Notes under the pieces: model-generated | Told to the model about the DNA's origin: nothing | What the model saw: only the letters and a program-made list of their open reading frames with translations | Database searches by the model: none | Position numbers and translations under genes: made by a program | Assembly (NCBI GenBank): GCA_036941025.1 | Contig: JAYMNP010000001.1 | Location: 2,068,501-2,132,500, forward strand | DNA length: 64,000 nt | Direction: 5' to 3' | From: Lachnospiraceae bacterium JLR.KK002 | Lineage (GTDB): Bacteria > Bacillota > Clostridia > Lachnospirales > Lachnospiraceae | Part shown: one piece after another, positions 8,712 through 18,528 of the stretch | Layout: each line of letters opens with the position of its first letter | Position numbering within the stretch: the stretch's first letter is position 1

Positions 8712-9227
8712 TTACAATCCAGACAGATAAGCAAGGGCTTCTTCCGGCAGAACGTCCTCTTTTGTATTTTCCAAACTTGTACCTTGTTCCGTTTTGCCAT
8801 CCTGTTCTTCCATACTCTCCTTAAAAATACTGGAGAAATTGTCGTCATCGGACCTGCCATATTCTTCGCTTGCACCAGTAGAAACTTTTCTATCATCAAC
8901 TGCACGAATCACTGCCTCTGCTACCATAGCCGCCAGTCTTTTGTCATGTTCCACCAGTTTATCCAGAAACACTTCGCCCTGTTTTTCTGCCAATTCCTTC
9001 AAATAACTCTGCATTTCCTGTCGGTTCCGCTCCTGCAACTCTAATTCACTTTCCTGCCTGTGGTAATGCTTAAGAGCCGCTTTCACATAAGCACCGGAAC
9101 TACCGTAAATATCATTCTCCCTCCCCCGTCCATGCTTCATAATGGCATGGTACAATTCCCGTTCCTCTTCTTTCGCAATATTTAGTCGAAAAGCAACCGT
9201 TTTCTGTACTTCCTTTTTTCCTGCCAT
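8712..9227 (-). CDS. ParR-like DNA-binding partner of ParM
   Basis: 171 residues downstream of the parM gene on the same strand. The N-terminus (VQKTVAFRLNIAKEEERELY, then GSSGAYVKAALKHY) resembles a small DNA-binding fold like those of ParR/RHH adaptors. The rest is acidic and coiled-coil-like, as expected for a tail contacting ParM filaments. The assignment relies on synteny with parM and the adjacent repeat array more than on sequence. Confidence 0.5.
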   Translation of the reverse strand: MAGKKEVQKTVAFRLNIAKEEERELYHAIMKHGRGRENDIYGSSGAYVKAALKHYHRQESELELQERNRQEMQSYLKELAEKQGEVFLDKLVEHDKRLAAMVAEAVIRAVDDRKVSTGASEEYGRSDDDNFSSIFKESMEEQDGKTEQGTSLENTKEDVLPEEALAYLSGL

Positions 9228-9355
9228 CCGTCTGCTCCCTTCTTCCCATGATTACAGATAAAAAGAATATATCTCACTCTTTTGATTCATTCCGCATCTG
9301 ACAGCTTTATGGAAAATCTACTTTCCCATAAAGCTGACCAAATACCTTAACAACA

Positions 9356-10270
9356 TCACAACTTACATTTCTGCCTCGCCAGATACTCATACCCTCTGGC
9401 ATTTGCCCGTATATCATCCAGATAATGCACATGAGTTCCCCGTATTGTTCCATAGCGTTTCATTACTAACGCACCGCCTCCGGCATACACAACTGGCATC
9501 ATTTCTAAATCAAATCCCAACTCTGACAGCTTCGCTTCAATCCCTTTTGCAAAATTCCGCAGTCCATCTCTGATAACCGACTTGCAATCTTCCGGTATCA
9601 TGGCATCTCCATCTACAATCATCTGACGGATGATATCTTCGCTTACTTTCTTGTTACAAATCTGGTATACACTGCTTTTAATCCCTTCCATGCACTGGAT
9701 CAATGCCTCCGGGATGCTGGTGCTTTCCCGTTCCACTGGCACATATTTCTGGACATGGATCACATCAACCGTCTTGCTCCCAACATCAACAATCAGGCTC
9801 TCTGCACCATACATCCGCATCCTGTCTGCAATGGCAGCATAGCACTGTGGAAATACCATCACATCTTTTATGCAAATTTGGTAATCCTTTCCACTGTACC
9901 GAAAGAAAATCTCCCCTTTCCGAAATAGATAATCACGAAACTCCTGTTTCTCCTGCCCGAACCGACTGAACGGAAGCCCCACCGCCAGAATAACATCTGC
10001 ACTTTGTTTGTGGTACACATCCAGTTCCTTTGCCACTCCTGCCAGTGTCAGCAGAAAATAACTCTCGTCCTCTGTTTTGGTTTTCATCATGGGCAGTCTG
10101 CCCTCCCCCACTTTATAATTTTTTCCATTGTAAACAAGGGTATTGTTGGATAAGGTTGCCTCCCCGCCCAACTGTTCCACCCCGTTGTCAAAGATTGCAT
10201 GAGTGGTTTTCATGGTAGAAAAGCCATGATCCAGACCGCAAAGCAATACATTCTTCTCATTAAAATACAT
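9356..10270 (-). CDS. parM: ParM/StbA-family actin-like partition ATPase
   Basis: About 304 residues from the ATG at 10270 (AGAGAGG five bases upstream); an in-frame ATG at 10315 is less well placed. Actin-fold motifs are visible: LLCGLDHGFSTMK (phosphate 1), ESLIVDVGSKTVDVIHV (phosphate 2) and MPVVYAGGGALVMK (adenosine loop). ParM proteins form filaments that push plasmid or element copies apart. On an integrative element this would stabilise the excised circle. It is followed by the ParR-like gene and the nonamer array. Confidence 0.8.
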   Translation of the reverse strand: MYFNEKNVLLCGLDHGFSTMKTTHAIFDNGVEQLGGEATLSNNTLVYNGKNYKVGEGRLPMMKTKTEDESYFLLTLAGVAKELDVYHKQSADVILAVGLPFSRFGQEKQEFRDYLFRKGEIFFRYSGKDYQICIKDVMVFPQCYAAIADRMRMYGAESLIVDVGSKTVDVIHVQKYVPVERESTSIPEALIQCMEGIKSSVYQICNKKVSEDIIRQMIVDGDAMIPEDCKSVIRDGLRNFAKGIEAKLSELGFDLEMMPVVYAGGGALVMKRYGTIRGTHVHYLDDIRANARGYEYLARQKCKL

Positions 10271-10324
10271 AAGTACCTCTCTTTCCGCACAAATCATTGT
10301 GCTTTTAAAATCCATAACATTGCT

Positions 10325-10747
10325 TCATTCCTGCATATTCTCGGTTGCAACTGATACCGACTCAACACCCGATATTGCAGACTGTTTTTCGCTGGTGTTT
10401 GCTCCTTCCCACAAATACCTTGCACCGTCCAGCATCCATAAAATAGCTTTCAGCATATTTACAAAATCTGTCTGCATTTCCTGCAAACCTTCATTCGTCA
10501 ATGTTGTTTCTTCTTTCCTTAGTTGCTCTGCTACTTCCTGAATAACGGTCTGCATCTCCCGAAGTTCCTCAACCAGTCGATACACCGTTTCTTTCTTCCC
10601 CACCACACATACCCTGTTATAAATACAACTGCGGGCAAAATAATCTTTCTTGCTCATTCCGCTGGCAATAATTTTTGCTTCGATCTGCCGCCTTTCATCC
10701 TCCGTAATCCGAAAACTGATGGTTGGATTTTTGTGTACGCCACTCAT
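10325..10747 (-). CDS. RHH-type mobilization/accessory DNA-binding protein
   Basis: 140 residues. The N-terminus NPTISFRITEDERRQIEAKI followed by SGMSKKDYFARSCI is a MobC-like ribbon-helix-helix region, with a coiled-coil middle (ELREMQTVIQEVAEQLRKEE). Its ATG overlaps the integrase stop in an ATGA, so it is translated after the integrase. It differs from the true mobC beside the relaxase and may be a second oriT- or att-binding accessory factor. Confidence 0.6.
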   Translation of the reverse strand: MSGVHKNPTISFRITEDERRQIEAKIIASGMSKKDYFARSCIYNRVCVVGKKETVYRLVEELREMQTVIQEVAEQLRKEETTLTNEGLQEMQTDFVNMLKAILWMLDGARYLWEGANTSEKQSAISGVESVSVATENMQE

Positions 10748-11817
10748 ATCTCCAGCTCCTTTCTCTGAAATTCTCCATTTAACCTATCTGCAAGCTGTGC
10801 CTGCTTATTGGGATATAAATGGGAATAAGTGTTCAATGTTGTCTCCACTTTCTCATGTCCCAAACGGTCAGCAATTTCTTTGATAGAGAAATTCATCTCC
10901 ACAAGCAAACTGGCATGCGAGTGACGCAGATCGTGCAAGCGAATCTTCTTTACTCCCGTCTTTTTCACGCCACGAAGCATCTCCGCAGTCAGATAACTCT
11001 TGGTAAATTGAAACATCCTTGCATCCGGCATGATGCCATAAAGTTTTGATGTGTATTCCCTTAAATCCTCCACCAAAAAATCCGGCAATGTAATAACACG
11101 ATTGCTTTTAGGAGTTTTTGGTGTAGTAATCACATCCCTGCCCTGAATCCGTTGATAAGATTTGTTAATGGAAATCGTTCTCTGTTCCCAGTTGATATCG
11201 TTATAAGTTAATGCCATCAATTCTCCAATCCTTACCCCAGTCCAGTATAATAGCTGAAATGCCATATAGGATACCGGCTTGTCCCGCACTCCCTCAAGGA
11301 ACTGCAGATATTCATCCTTCGTCCAAAAATCCATTTCCTCTGCCCTACTTTTTCCAATACTTCCTGCCTTCTTGCATGGACTTCCCTGCAAGTCGTAATA
11401 TCGCTCCGCATAATTGAAAATAGCCGACAACTGATTGTTAATGGTCTTGAGATACGTTTCTGAATAACCCTTTTTCAGCATTTCATTCTGCCACTTGCGG
11501 ATATCCGCTGCCTTGATTTCGTTGATTGCGCGACTTCCAAAGTAAGGGAGAATTTTCAAATCAATAATATACCGCTTGGTGCGTACCGTATTTTCTTTCA
11601 GCCTCGCCTCCATATCCTCCAGATAAATCTCCACGAACTTGTCGAAGCGCATCTCCAGATTACTTTCCTGCTGTTGCAAAAAATCCCTTGCCCATGCCTC
11701 CGCTTCCGATTTTGTTCGGAAACCACGTTTAAACTTTTTCTTCCGGTTGCCCTGCCAGTCCGTATAATAAAACTGGCACAACCATTTTCCTGTTTTCTTG
11801 TCCTTGCTTAAATTCAT
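10744..11817 (-). CDS. Tyrosine integrase
   Basis: 357 residues, usual length for Tn916/phage-type integrases. An N-terminal AP2-like arm-binding domain (KTGKWLCQFYYTDWQGNRKKK) precedes a SAM-like core-binding domain. The catalytic domain shows R in TGVRIGELMAL (about residue 194), HDLRHSHAS (about 291-299) and LGHEKVETTLNTYSH with the nucleophile tyrosine near 330. It excises and integrates the element. The excisionase and divergent repressor lie just upstream. The right attachment site should lie between the repressor and guaA. Confidence 0.9.
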   Translation of the reverse strand: MNLSKDKKTGKWLCQFYYTDWQGNRKKKFKRGFRTKSEAEAWARDFLQQQESNLEMRFDKFVEIYLEDMEARLKENTVRTKRYIIDLKILPYFGSRAINEIKAADIRKWQNEMLKKGYSETYLKTINNQLSAIFNYAERYYDLQGSPCKKAGSIGKSRAEEMDFWTKDEYLQFLEGVRDKPVSYMAFQLLYWTGVRIGELMALTYNDINWEQRTISINKSYQRIQGRDVITTPKTPKSNRVITLPDFLVEDLREYTSKLYGIMPDARMFQFTKSYLTAEMLRGVKKTGVKKIRLHDLRHSHASLLVEMNFSIKEIADRLGHEKVETTLNTYSHLYPNKQAQLADRLNGEFQRKELEI

Positions 11818-11873
11818 TTGCTCTCCTTTCCTGCCCCATAAATACCATCATCCGTCTGGCATTCCGGCATAAA

Positions 11874-12116
11874 TCAAACTGTCTGCTTTTTAACTGCATG
11901 TTTTCTGGCTTCTTCCAACATTTCATCTGTGAGTTCCATACCGTAAAACTTTTCAAGGAAAAATTGTGTTGGAATCTTGCCCGGAATGACAATCTTATCC
12001 ATCTTCTCCAATTCATCATTGAGCTTTGCTACCAACTCATAACAGTATGACTTTGACATTCCCAGCAGCCCTTGAATTTCAGCCACCGATAAAAACATCT
12101 GTCTGGTTGTCCCCAT
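11874..12116 (-). CDS. Excisionase-type HTH protein
   Basis: About 80 residues from the ATG at 12116, which follows GAGAGGGGGAATTTTT. The sequence FLSVAEIQGLLGMSKSYCYELV is a MerR/Xis-type winged helix-turn-helix, typical of small excisionases (helix_turn_helix_17). It sits directly upstream of the integrase on the same strand and downstream of two operator palindromes, so the divergent repressor probably controls xis-int. Confidence 0.75.
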   Translation of the reverse strand: MGTTRQMFLSVAEIQGLLGMSKSYCYELVAKLNDELEKMDKIVIPGKIPTQFFLEKFYGMELTDEMLEEARKHAVKKQTV

Positions 12117-12140
12117 AAAAATTCCCCCTCTCATAATATT

Positions 12141-12407
12141 AGATACATTTGTATCTCTTCGTGTAATTCACATAATAGCAGATACAAATGTATCCTGTCA
12201 ATAGAATTTTTCAATTTTTTATTTTTCATCTTGTAAAATCCATTCCTTACCTCTATTTCTATCTGGAAATTCCTGCTTTGATATATTCCAATTATCCCGT
12301 CTCGTTACTGCCTTCCATCCTATCCCACCATTTCTGCCCTTTTTGTTCTTATCTGTCATTTTTCTGTTTTCATTTCTTTCTGCCTGTGCTACAATACAAA
12401 TGTATCT
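12141..12407. promoter_or_regulatory. Divergent control region with three operator palindromes
   Basis: The palindrome GATACA-nn-TGTATC occurs at 12141-12156 and 12181-12194; a third, slightly degenerate copy (AATACAAATGTATCT) is at 12393-12407. The first two lie just in front of the excisionase gene. The third overlaps a TACAAT -10-like box (12390-12395) of the rightward repressor gene. This is the pattern expected for a Cro/CI-type repressor controlling xis-int and itself. The 200 bases between the outer sites hold no gene. Confidence 0.65.
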
Positions 12408-12435
12408 GTCAAATATACTTATTGGAGGATTTCTA

Positions 12436-12978
12436 ATGACTGTTGGAGAAAAAATAAAGACTTACCGCAAAATGCGTGGCATCTCCCAAAAAATGCTGGG
12501 AGAGCTGGCAGGCGGCATAAATGAAGTAACGATACGGAAATATGAAGCTGGAGACCGCAACCCAAAACCGGAACAGCTTTTGAAAATCGCTAATGCACTC
12601 GGCATCAGCATTAACATCTTTATGGATTTTGATATTGAAACAGTATCAGATGTGCTGTCCCTGATTTTTAAGATGGACGAGCAGTTAGATATTGAATTTA
12701 CGGGTAAGAAGAATAAGAAAGGGGAATATGATCAGAATTCCATTGCTTTGAAATTCAATAATCCGGCAATCAATGACAGACTTGCAAAATGGGCGAGAAC
12801 TAGGGACTTGGTTCAAAAAACAGTGGATGCCAGAGACGAGTTTGAAACAGAAGAAGAATACCAGAATGAAGTTGCTGATATGCGGGATAAAGCGGATGAG
12901 GTGAAGCAACATTTGATGGATAGTAATATGGTTGTGAAGAAAGGTACTGAAGGCATAGTTATAAAAAACAGGAATTAA
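12436..12978 (+). CDS. XRE-family repressor of the integrative element
   Basis: 180 residues from the ATG at 12436 (TTGGAGGATTTCTA upstream); the frame is open further upstream but without a start signal. Residues 1-62 form a Cro/CI helix-turn-helix (EKIKTYRKMRGISQKMLGEL). The C-terminal part is acidic, with DEFETEEEYQNEVADMRDKA, and has no recognised peptidase dyad. It is divergent from xis-int and flanked by three identical-type operators, so it is the likely element repressor. Confidence 0.8.
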   Translation: MTVGEKIKTYRKMRGISQKMLGELAGGINEVTIRKYEAGDRNPKPEQLLKIANALGISINIFMDFDIETVSDVLSLIFKMDEQLDIEFTGKKNKKGEYDQNSIALKFNNPAINDRLAKWARTRDLVQKTVDARDEFETEEEYQNEVADMRDKADEVKQHLMDSNMVVKKGTEGIVIKNRN

Positions 12979-13035
12979 AAGAACTACAAGGCATGAATAA
13001 TAATGAATAGTGTTTTTTATACCAAGGAGGCATTT

Positions 13036-15015
13036 ATGTTTGAACATCAAATTATAGAAGAAGTCAACCGATACTTAAAAGATGATTCTTATCAATATGC
13101 AATTCTTATAGATGGTGAATGGGGATGTGGTAAGACTTACTTTGTCAAACATATTCTTTTAGATAAAATCAAAGAACTTGAGCAAGATTCCAACAAAAGA
13201 ACAGCAAAATACATTTCCTTGTATGGATGCAAGACAATTCAAGATATACAAGAGGCAATGGTATGGGTTTTTGCAGAAGAAGCAAAAAATTTTTTAGCAC
13301 AAAGAACAACAAAGCATATAAATCCCATTATTAAAAACATCCCTAAATATATAAAACAAAAAGCTCCAAACAATATAGAACCTGCTATCGGAAATATACT
13401 GTCAACATCTAAAAAAATTCTAAATAAAGTTAGGGAAAAATTTCTACCAAATGTTAATGTTTTTGAATTCACTTCCGATTGGTTTTTAATGAAAGACTTC
13501 ATATTCATTTTTGATGATTTAGAGAGATGCGACTGCCCTATCAATGAACTATTTGGATTTATAAATGGTCTTGTAGAACATGAGAACACAAAGGTTATCC
13601 TTATCGCAAACGAAAAGGAAATCTCCATGAAAGAACTCCATGTCCAAAAAGAACTCCAGTACTTTTTAGTTTTAAATGATAGGATTGAATGGAAAAAGAA
13701 AGAAGACTCAAATAACCATTATCATACTTATAATACGAACAATGGTAAAATCAAAATTTCTGAACTTGAAGAAAGAAGGAGGCTGCTTTTTTCTGATGAA
13801 ATATATGATAGTCAATACAAAAAAATCCGAGAAAAATTAATAGGCATTACTTTACACTATCAACCAAATGTAAGAGAGATATGCAAACAGCTTATCTCAA
13901 ATACCAGTTTAGACAATACTCTTGCCAAAGAATTAAATGAACATATTGACATATTCTACGATTATATGAACCAGTATTCTCATCATAACTTAAGAACATT
14001 TCAATTTTACATTTCAAAAATATCATATCTTTGTCAAAGATTGTCAGAATTATCAATTGACGATGACTATTTCGATGCTGTAATGTCATTTTTGATCCAA
14101 GACTGTTTTATTTGGGCTATCGAATTCAAGTCCGAATTTAAGCCACCAACAGATGAATGGCAGAAAATTCATTATGATGTAAGACCTAAATCCATAGCAG
14201 TAAAAAAATATGTTGAAACTGGAGAATTTGTTTCTGACGATTTTAAATCTGATATAAACAAGTATATAAACGAGCAATTAAGGGAGAAACTTTCAATTAA
14301 TGATCCTGTTAATCAGTTATATAATGGTTATTACTACCATTCTCAAGAATGGTGCGAGAAACAGATTAAAAACATTAAAGATAGACTAACTGATGATAAA
14401 TATCCTTTTTTTGTCTATCAAAAAATCATTATATTATTACAAAGACTCATAGATATTGGTTTTTCTTCAGAGTATTTGAATGAATTTAAATCAATTATGT
14501 TAAACAATATAAATAACAGCAATAATCCAGTTAAAATAGATTCTGATTTATTTTTTGTTGAAGATAAAGTATTTAAAGAAAAAGTACTATCACAACTCAG
14601 AGAACTAAATAATGCCATTGCTGAAAAAAGCGATCTCTCAAAAGAAAAAAGCATTATTGATATACTAAATGGCTCTGATTGGGCTCACGAACTGGATAAC
14701 TTCGTTACAGACTATAGAATAAATTATGATCCCGACAGTGTATTATTCAGCAAAGCACCAACAGATATATGGATAAAAACAATTGCTAATTCAAATGCCG
14801 CTGATATAGATGAATTCAGACATATTTTAAATACTTTGTACTCATCAAATATTGTTCGCAGTAAAAATTGCCTTGATGACCTTTCTGCACTAAAAGATAT
14901 TGATGAAGCAATAATTCCAGAGAATTATGATGATTTAATTATACGTGCTAACTTAGGTTGGTTAAAGAAACAAATTACATCAATTTTAGAGCATTATCAA
15001 AAAAGATTAGAATAA
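13036..15015 (+). CDS. KAP-type P-loop NTPase, candidate defence protein
   Basis: 659 residues from the ATG at 13036, preceded by AAGGAGGCATTT. Walker A is GEWGCGKT at residues 27-34 and Walker B is IFIFDDLERCD near 156-166, the combination typical of KAP/STAND-related ATPases. No membrane segment is evident, unlike classic KAP proteins. The C-terminal ~400 residues are helical, AT-rich in codon use and unrecognised. It is codirectional with the repressor 57 bases upstream and could be expressed from the lysogenic promoter, as cargo defence genes often are. An antiphage role is inference; no partner gene remains between it and the IS at 15069. Confidence 0.65.
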   Translation: MFEHQIIEEVNRYLKDDSYQYAILIDGEWGCGKTYFVKHILLDKIKELEQDSNKRTAKYISLYGCKTIQDIQEAMVWVFAEEAKNFLAQRTTKHINPIIKNIPKYIKQKAPNNIEPAIGNILSTSKKILNKVREKFLPNVNVFEFTSDWFLMKDFIFIFDDLERCDCPINELFGFINGLVEHENTKVILIANEKEISMKELHVQKELQYFLVLNDRIEWKKKEDSNNHYHTYNTNNGKIKISELEERRRLLFSDEIYDSQYKKIREKLIGITLHYQPNVREICKQLISNTSLDNTLAKELNEHIDIFYDYMNQYSHHNLRTFQFYISKISYLCQRLSELSIDDDYFDAVMSFLIQDCFIWAIEFKSEFKPPTDEWQKIHYDVRPKSIAVKKYVETGEFVSDDFKSDINKYINEQLREKLSINDPVNQLYNGYYYHSQEWCEKQIKNIKDRLTDDKYPFFVYQKIIILLQRLIDIGFSSEYLNEFKSIMLNNINNSNNPVKIDSDLFFVEDKVFKEKVLSQLRELNNAIAEKSDLSKEKSIIDILNGSDWAHELDNFVTDYRINYDPDSVLFSKAPTDIWIKTIANSNAADIDEFRHILNTLYSSNIVRSKNCLDDLSALKDIDEAIIPENYDDLIIRANLGWLKKQITSILEHYQKRLE

Positions 15016-15068
15016 ATATGCGTATAGAGTTCCCCGTATGTAGATTGTATCTAATATCAAATCTAACT

Positions 15069-16675
15069 AGTGTCTGCTGATTAGGTTGCAAACACTTGAT
15101 TTTACTGACTTTTGCCCCGTTTTCTGGTACAATAATTGCAAGGATTTTGACGAAAACAAATCGTTTTTCTTGCAGTTTTTTACAGATTTTGAGTATAAAG
15201 GAGCTAAAACAATGTACAAACCGATTGACAAGTTACAGCATTCATTCCTCGATTTCAACCAGCCTATGGGACTCCACATGAATCCGGATAACCGTTGGAT
15301 CAAACTGGCTGACCGCATCCCATGGGACGAGTTTGAAGTAAAATATGCCAAGCTGTTTCCAAGTGATACGGGCAATGTTGCCAAGCCTCTTCGTATGGCA
15401 TTAGGAGCTCTGATCATCCAGACCAAGTTCCAGTATTCCGACCGTGAGCTTGTAGAACAGATCGCAGAGAATCCGTATCTGCAATACTTTATCGGGCTTC
15501 CTGGATTTCGGGAAGAAGCTCCGTTTGATGCAAGTACACTGGTTCTCTTCCGTAAACGCATTTCCGCAGAGATGCTGATGGAAGTAAACGAGTATCTTCT
15601 TTCCCATAAGGATGATGACAAAGATGACCATACTCCTCCATCCGTAGGAAAATCCGGTGATGATGGTACTGCAAAAGAAGATACAAACAAAGGAACGCTG
15701 ACCCTTGATGCAACCTGTGCACCTGCAAACATACGTTATCCGCAGGACATCTCGCTTTTGAACGAAGCAAGAGAGAAGCTGGAAAACATCATTTACCGAT
15801 TTTGTAAATGTTATGGTCTTAAGCTGCCCAGAAGATACCGCAAACGCGCCAGAAAAGAGTATCTTGCATTTGCCAAGAGCAGAAAGCACACGGCAAAGAA
15901 AATCCGCAGCGCAATCCGCAGACAGCTTGGCTATGTGAAAAGAGATCTTGGCTATTTGGAACAGTTCATGAGTGATGGATACGCCATGGCAGGTAAGGAT
16001 ATCGACTTGTATCTTACCATCATCAAGCTGCATGAACAGCAACAGTATATGTATGATAACAGAGTCCATTCTGTGGAGCATCGCATTGTAAGCATTGCGC
16101 AGCCATGGCTTCGACCGATTGTCAGAGGTAAGGTCAAAGCACCTGTTGAATTTGGTGCAAAATTTGATCTCAGTCTTGACAGCGAAGGTTACGGGCGTAT
16201 CGAAAAAATATCTTTTGAGGCATACAACGAGAGTACCTGCCTGATTGAAGCAATAGAGCGTTTCAAAGAACGTACTGGTTATTATCCGGAACGTGTTCTG
16301 GCAGATCAGATATATCGGACCAGGGAAAACAGGAGTTATTGCAAGGAGCATGGGATCCGGTTATCAGGTCCAAAGCTGGGCAGACCAAGTGCCACAGCAA
16401 AAGTTGATAAAAAGCAAGAGTATCAGGATAATACCGATAGAATCGAAGTGGAGCGCACCTTCAGCCTGAGCAAACGCTGCTATGGTATGAGCTGCATTAC
16501 CACAAAACTGGAAGAAACGCAGCTGACTTCTATTGCATTATCTGTATTCGTGACGAATCTGTTCAGGATTCAGAGGCGAATACTTTGCGCTCTTTTGCAT
16601 CTGTTCCGATTCTGGCATGACCGGAGCAGATGTAAGAGTTGGAAGTTGCAGATAGCTACTTAATCAGCAGACACT
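15069..16675 (+). mobile_element. IS element copy 1 (IS5/IS1182-like), 1607 bp
   Basis: Terminal inverted repeats begin AGTGTCTGCTGATTA (15069) and end TAATCAGCAGACACT (16675). A 4-bp target duplication AACT is visible at 15065-15068 and 16676-16679. One transposase gene fills it. A diverged copy in opposite orientation is at 28594-30195. It landed 53 bases after the KAP gene, which is therefore intact. Confidence 0.9.
15212..16663 (+). CDS. DDE transposase of IS copy 1
   Basis: About 483 residues from the ATG at 15212 (AAAGGAGCTAAAACA upstream); the frame is open back to 15086 inside the left end. An N-terminal DUF772-like region (DRELVEQIAENPYLQYFIG, then ASTLVLFRKRIS) is followed by an RNase H-fold catalytic domain with LTLDATCAP and a C-terminal DNRTDRIEVERTF-like region supplying the last acidic residue. 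It cuts and inserts the IS. The family label IS5 versus IS1182 is uncertain. Confidence 0.85.
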   Translation: MYKPIDKLQHSFLDFNQPMGLHMNPDNRWIKLADRIPWDEFEVKYAKLFPSDTGNVAKPLRMALGALIIQTKFQYSDRELVEQIAENPYLQYFIGLPGFREEAPFDASTLVLFRKRISAEMLMEVNEYLLSHKDDDKDDHTPPSVGKSGDDGTAKEDTNKGTLTLDATCAPANIRYPQDISLLNEAREKLENIIYRFCKCYGLKLPRRYRKRARKEYLAFAKSRKHTAKKIRSAIRRQLGYVKRDLGYLEQFMSDGYAMAGKDIDLYLTIIKLHEQQQYMYDNRVHSVEHRIVSIAQPWLRPIVRGKVKAPVEFGAKFDLSLDSEGYGRIEKISFEAYNESTCLIEAIERFKERTGYYPERVLADQIYRTRENRSYCKEHGIRLSGPKLGRPSATAKVDKKQEYQDNTDRIEVERTFSLSKRCYGMSCITTKLEETQLTSIALSVFVTNLFRIQRRILCALLHLFRFWHDRSRCKSWKLQIAT

Positions 16676-16810
16676 AACTAAGAAGGCAAAAAAGATAGGA
16701 AACCAGAAAACATCTTGAAAGTGTGATGACAGTTAGAAGCTCTGCAAAGTTCAACTGGAAACGTATGCAAAAAAATAAAATTTAGAAGCAAAATAGAAGC
16801 ACTCCAAAAA
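16676..16810. other. Junction between IS and guaA; candidate att region
   Basis: No gene. Contains three copies of TAGAAGC (in GTTAGAAGCTCTG, TTTAGAAGCAAA and ATAGAAGCACTCC) within about 70 bases, which could be integrase arm sites. The integrative element to the left must end between the KAP gene and guaA, and the guaA 3' end is a known integration hotspot in Firmicutes. The left end of the element is outside the window, so no att duplicate could be compared. Confidence 0.3.
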
Positions 16811-16853
16811 AACAAACGCTACACCCCCTATAAACACTGGGCTGTAGCGTTTT
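16811..16853 (-). terminator. guaA terminator
   Basis: On the minus strand, arms AAACGCTACAGCCC and GGGTGTAGCGTTT flank a short loop and are followed by a run of T. It lies seven bases beyond the guaA stop codon. Confidence 0.85.
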
Positions 16854-16859
16854 CCCTAT

Positions 16860-18401
16860 CTACTCGAACTCAATTGTTCCAGGCGGCTTTCCGGTACAGT
16901 CATACAGTACCCGATTAACCCCCTTCACCTCATTCACAATTCGGTTGGTAACTTTCTGCAACACTTCCCAGGGAATCTGCGCCGCTTCTGCAGTCATAAA
17001 GTCAGAGGTATTCACAGCCCGGAGGGCCACTGCATAGTCATAAGTTCTGAAATCCCCCATAACGCCCACGGAACGCATGTTGGTCAAAGCTGCAAAATAC
17101 TGGCCCAGGTCTTTATCCAGTCCGGCTTTTGCGATTTCTTCCCGATAAATATAATCCGCCTCCTGGACAATCTTCACCTTTTCTTCCGTCACCTCGCCGA
17201 TGATACGGATTCCAAGGCCAGGACCCGGAAATGGCTGGCGGAATACAAGATATTCCGGAATGCCAAGCTCCAGTCCGGCTTTGCGGACTTCATCCTTGAA
17301 AAGCATACGAAGGGGTTCAATGATTTCCCTGAAATCCACCACATCCGGAAGGCCTCCCACATTGTGGTGAGATTTAATGACAGCGGATTTCCCAAGGCCT
17401 GATTCTATTACGTCCGGATAAATGGTACCCTGCACCAGAAAATCCACAGCACCGATTTTTTTTGCTTCCTCTTCAAATACGCGAATAAATTCTGAACCGA
17501 TAATTTTTCGTTTTTCTTCCGGCTCCGTAATGCCTTTCAGCTTTTCATAATACCGCTGCTGTGCGTTGACACGGATAAAGTTCAATTCATATTCCCCGTT
17601 GGGGCCAAATACTTTTTCCACTTCATCCCCCTCATTTTTGCGGAGCAGGCCATGATCCACAAAAACGCAGGTCAGTTGTTTTCCCACTGCTTTTGAGAGC
17701 AGCACTGCAGCTACAGAAGAATCCACGCCGCCGGACAGAGCGCAGAGCACTTTACCACCGCCGATTTTCTCCCGCAGACTCTGAATAGTGGTTTCCACAA
17801 AAGAATCCATTTTCCAGTCCCCGGCACAGCCGCATACTTTAAAAACAAAATTTTCAAGCATTTTCATACCTTCTCTGGTATGCATAACTTCCGGATGGAA
17901 CTGGGTTGCATACAGTTTCTTTTCCGGAAATGACATTGCGGCAACCGGACAGACAGGAGTATGAGCAGTAATTCGGAAGCCCTCCGGCACCTGAGCAATA
18001 TAATCCGTATGACTCATCCAGCAGACACTTTCTGAAGATGTGTCATCAAACAAAATATCTGTGGTATCAACGGACACCTTTGTATGGCCGTACTCACTGA
18101 CAGGTGCGGTATTTACCGTTCCGCCCAGTAAATGGGCCATTAGCTGGGAGCCATAACAGATTCCCAGTATGGGAATTCCAAATTCAAATATTTCTTTGGA
18201 GCAACTGGGAGAGGTATCTTCATAAACGCTGTTTGGCCCTCCGGTGAAAATAATACCTTTCGGTTTCATGGCTTTTATTTCGTCCAGATTCATGGTATGA
18301 GATTTTACCTCACAGTATACATTACATTCCCGTACGCGCCGGGCAATGAGCTGATTGTACTGTCCGCCGAAATCAAGAACGATGACTGTTTCTCTATCCA
18401 A
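16860..18401 (-). CDS. guaA: GMP synthase (glutamine-hydrolysing)
   Basis: 513 residues when started at the TTG at 18401, seven bases after AGGAGGG; the frame is open further upstream but those residues are not GuaA-like. The class I glutamine amidotransferase domain shows [17 protein letters not shown] (nucleophile Cys) and QFHPEV. The ATP-pyrophosphatase domain shows [12 protein letters not shown], and the C-terminus ends with the conserved KPPGTIEFE. It converts XMP to GMP in purine synthesis. This is the first clear chromosomal housekeeping gene right of the integrated element. Confidence 0.97.
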   Translation of the reverse strand: MDRETVIVLDFGGQYNQLIARRVRECNVYCEVKSHTMNLDEIKAMKPKGIIFTGGPNSVYEDTSPSCSKEIFEFGIPILGICYGSQLMAHLLGGTVNTAPVSEYGHTKVSVDTTDILFDDTSSESVCWMSHTDYIAQVPEGFRITAHTPVCPVAAMSFPEKKLYATQFHPEVMHTREGMKMLENFVFKVCGCAGDWKMDSFVETTIQSLREKIGGGKVLCALSGGVDSSVAAVLLSKAVGKQLTCVFVDHGLLRKNEGDEVEKVFGPNGEYELNFIRVNAQQRYYEKLKGITEPEEKRKIIGSEFIRVFEEEAKKIGAVDFLVQGTIYPDVIESGLGKSAVIKSHHNVGGLPDVVDFREIIEPLRMLFKDEVRKAGLELGIPEYLVFRQPFPGPGLGIRIIGEVTEEKVKIVQEADYIYREEIAKAGLDKDLGQYFAALTNMRSVGVMGDFRTYDYAVALRAVNTSDFMTAEAAQIPWEVLQKVTNRIVNEVKGVNRVLYDCTGKPPGTIEFE

Positions 18402-18528
18402 AATTTTTCCCTCCTGTGTTGTATGGCAGAAGAAAATTCTGCTGTTTATGAAAGCTACTGGAAAATACAGGGATATTTCTGGAAAATACTCCCATATTTT
18501 ACAGCAGCTTTTCATGGAGTTTTGATTC

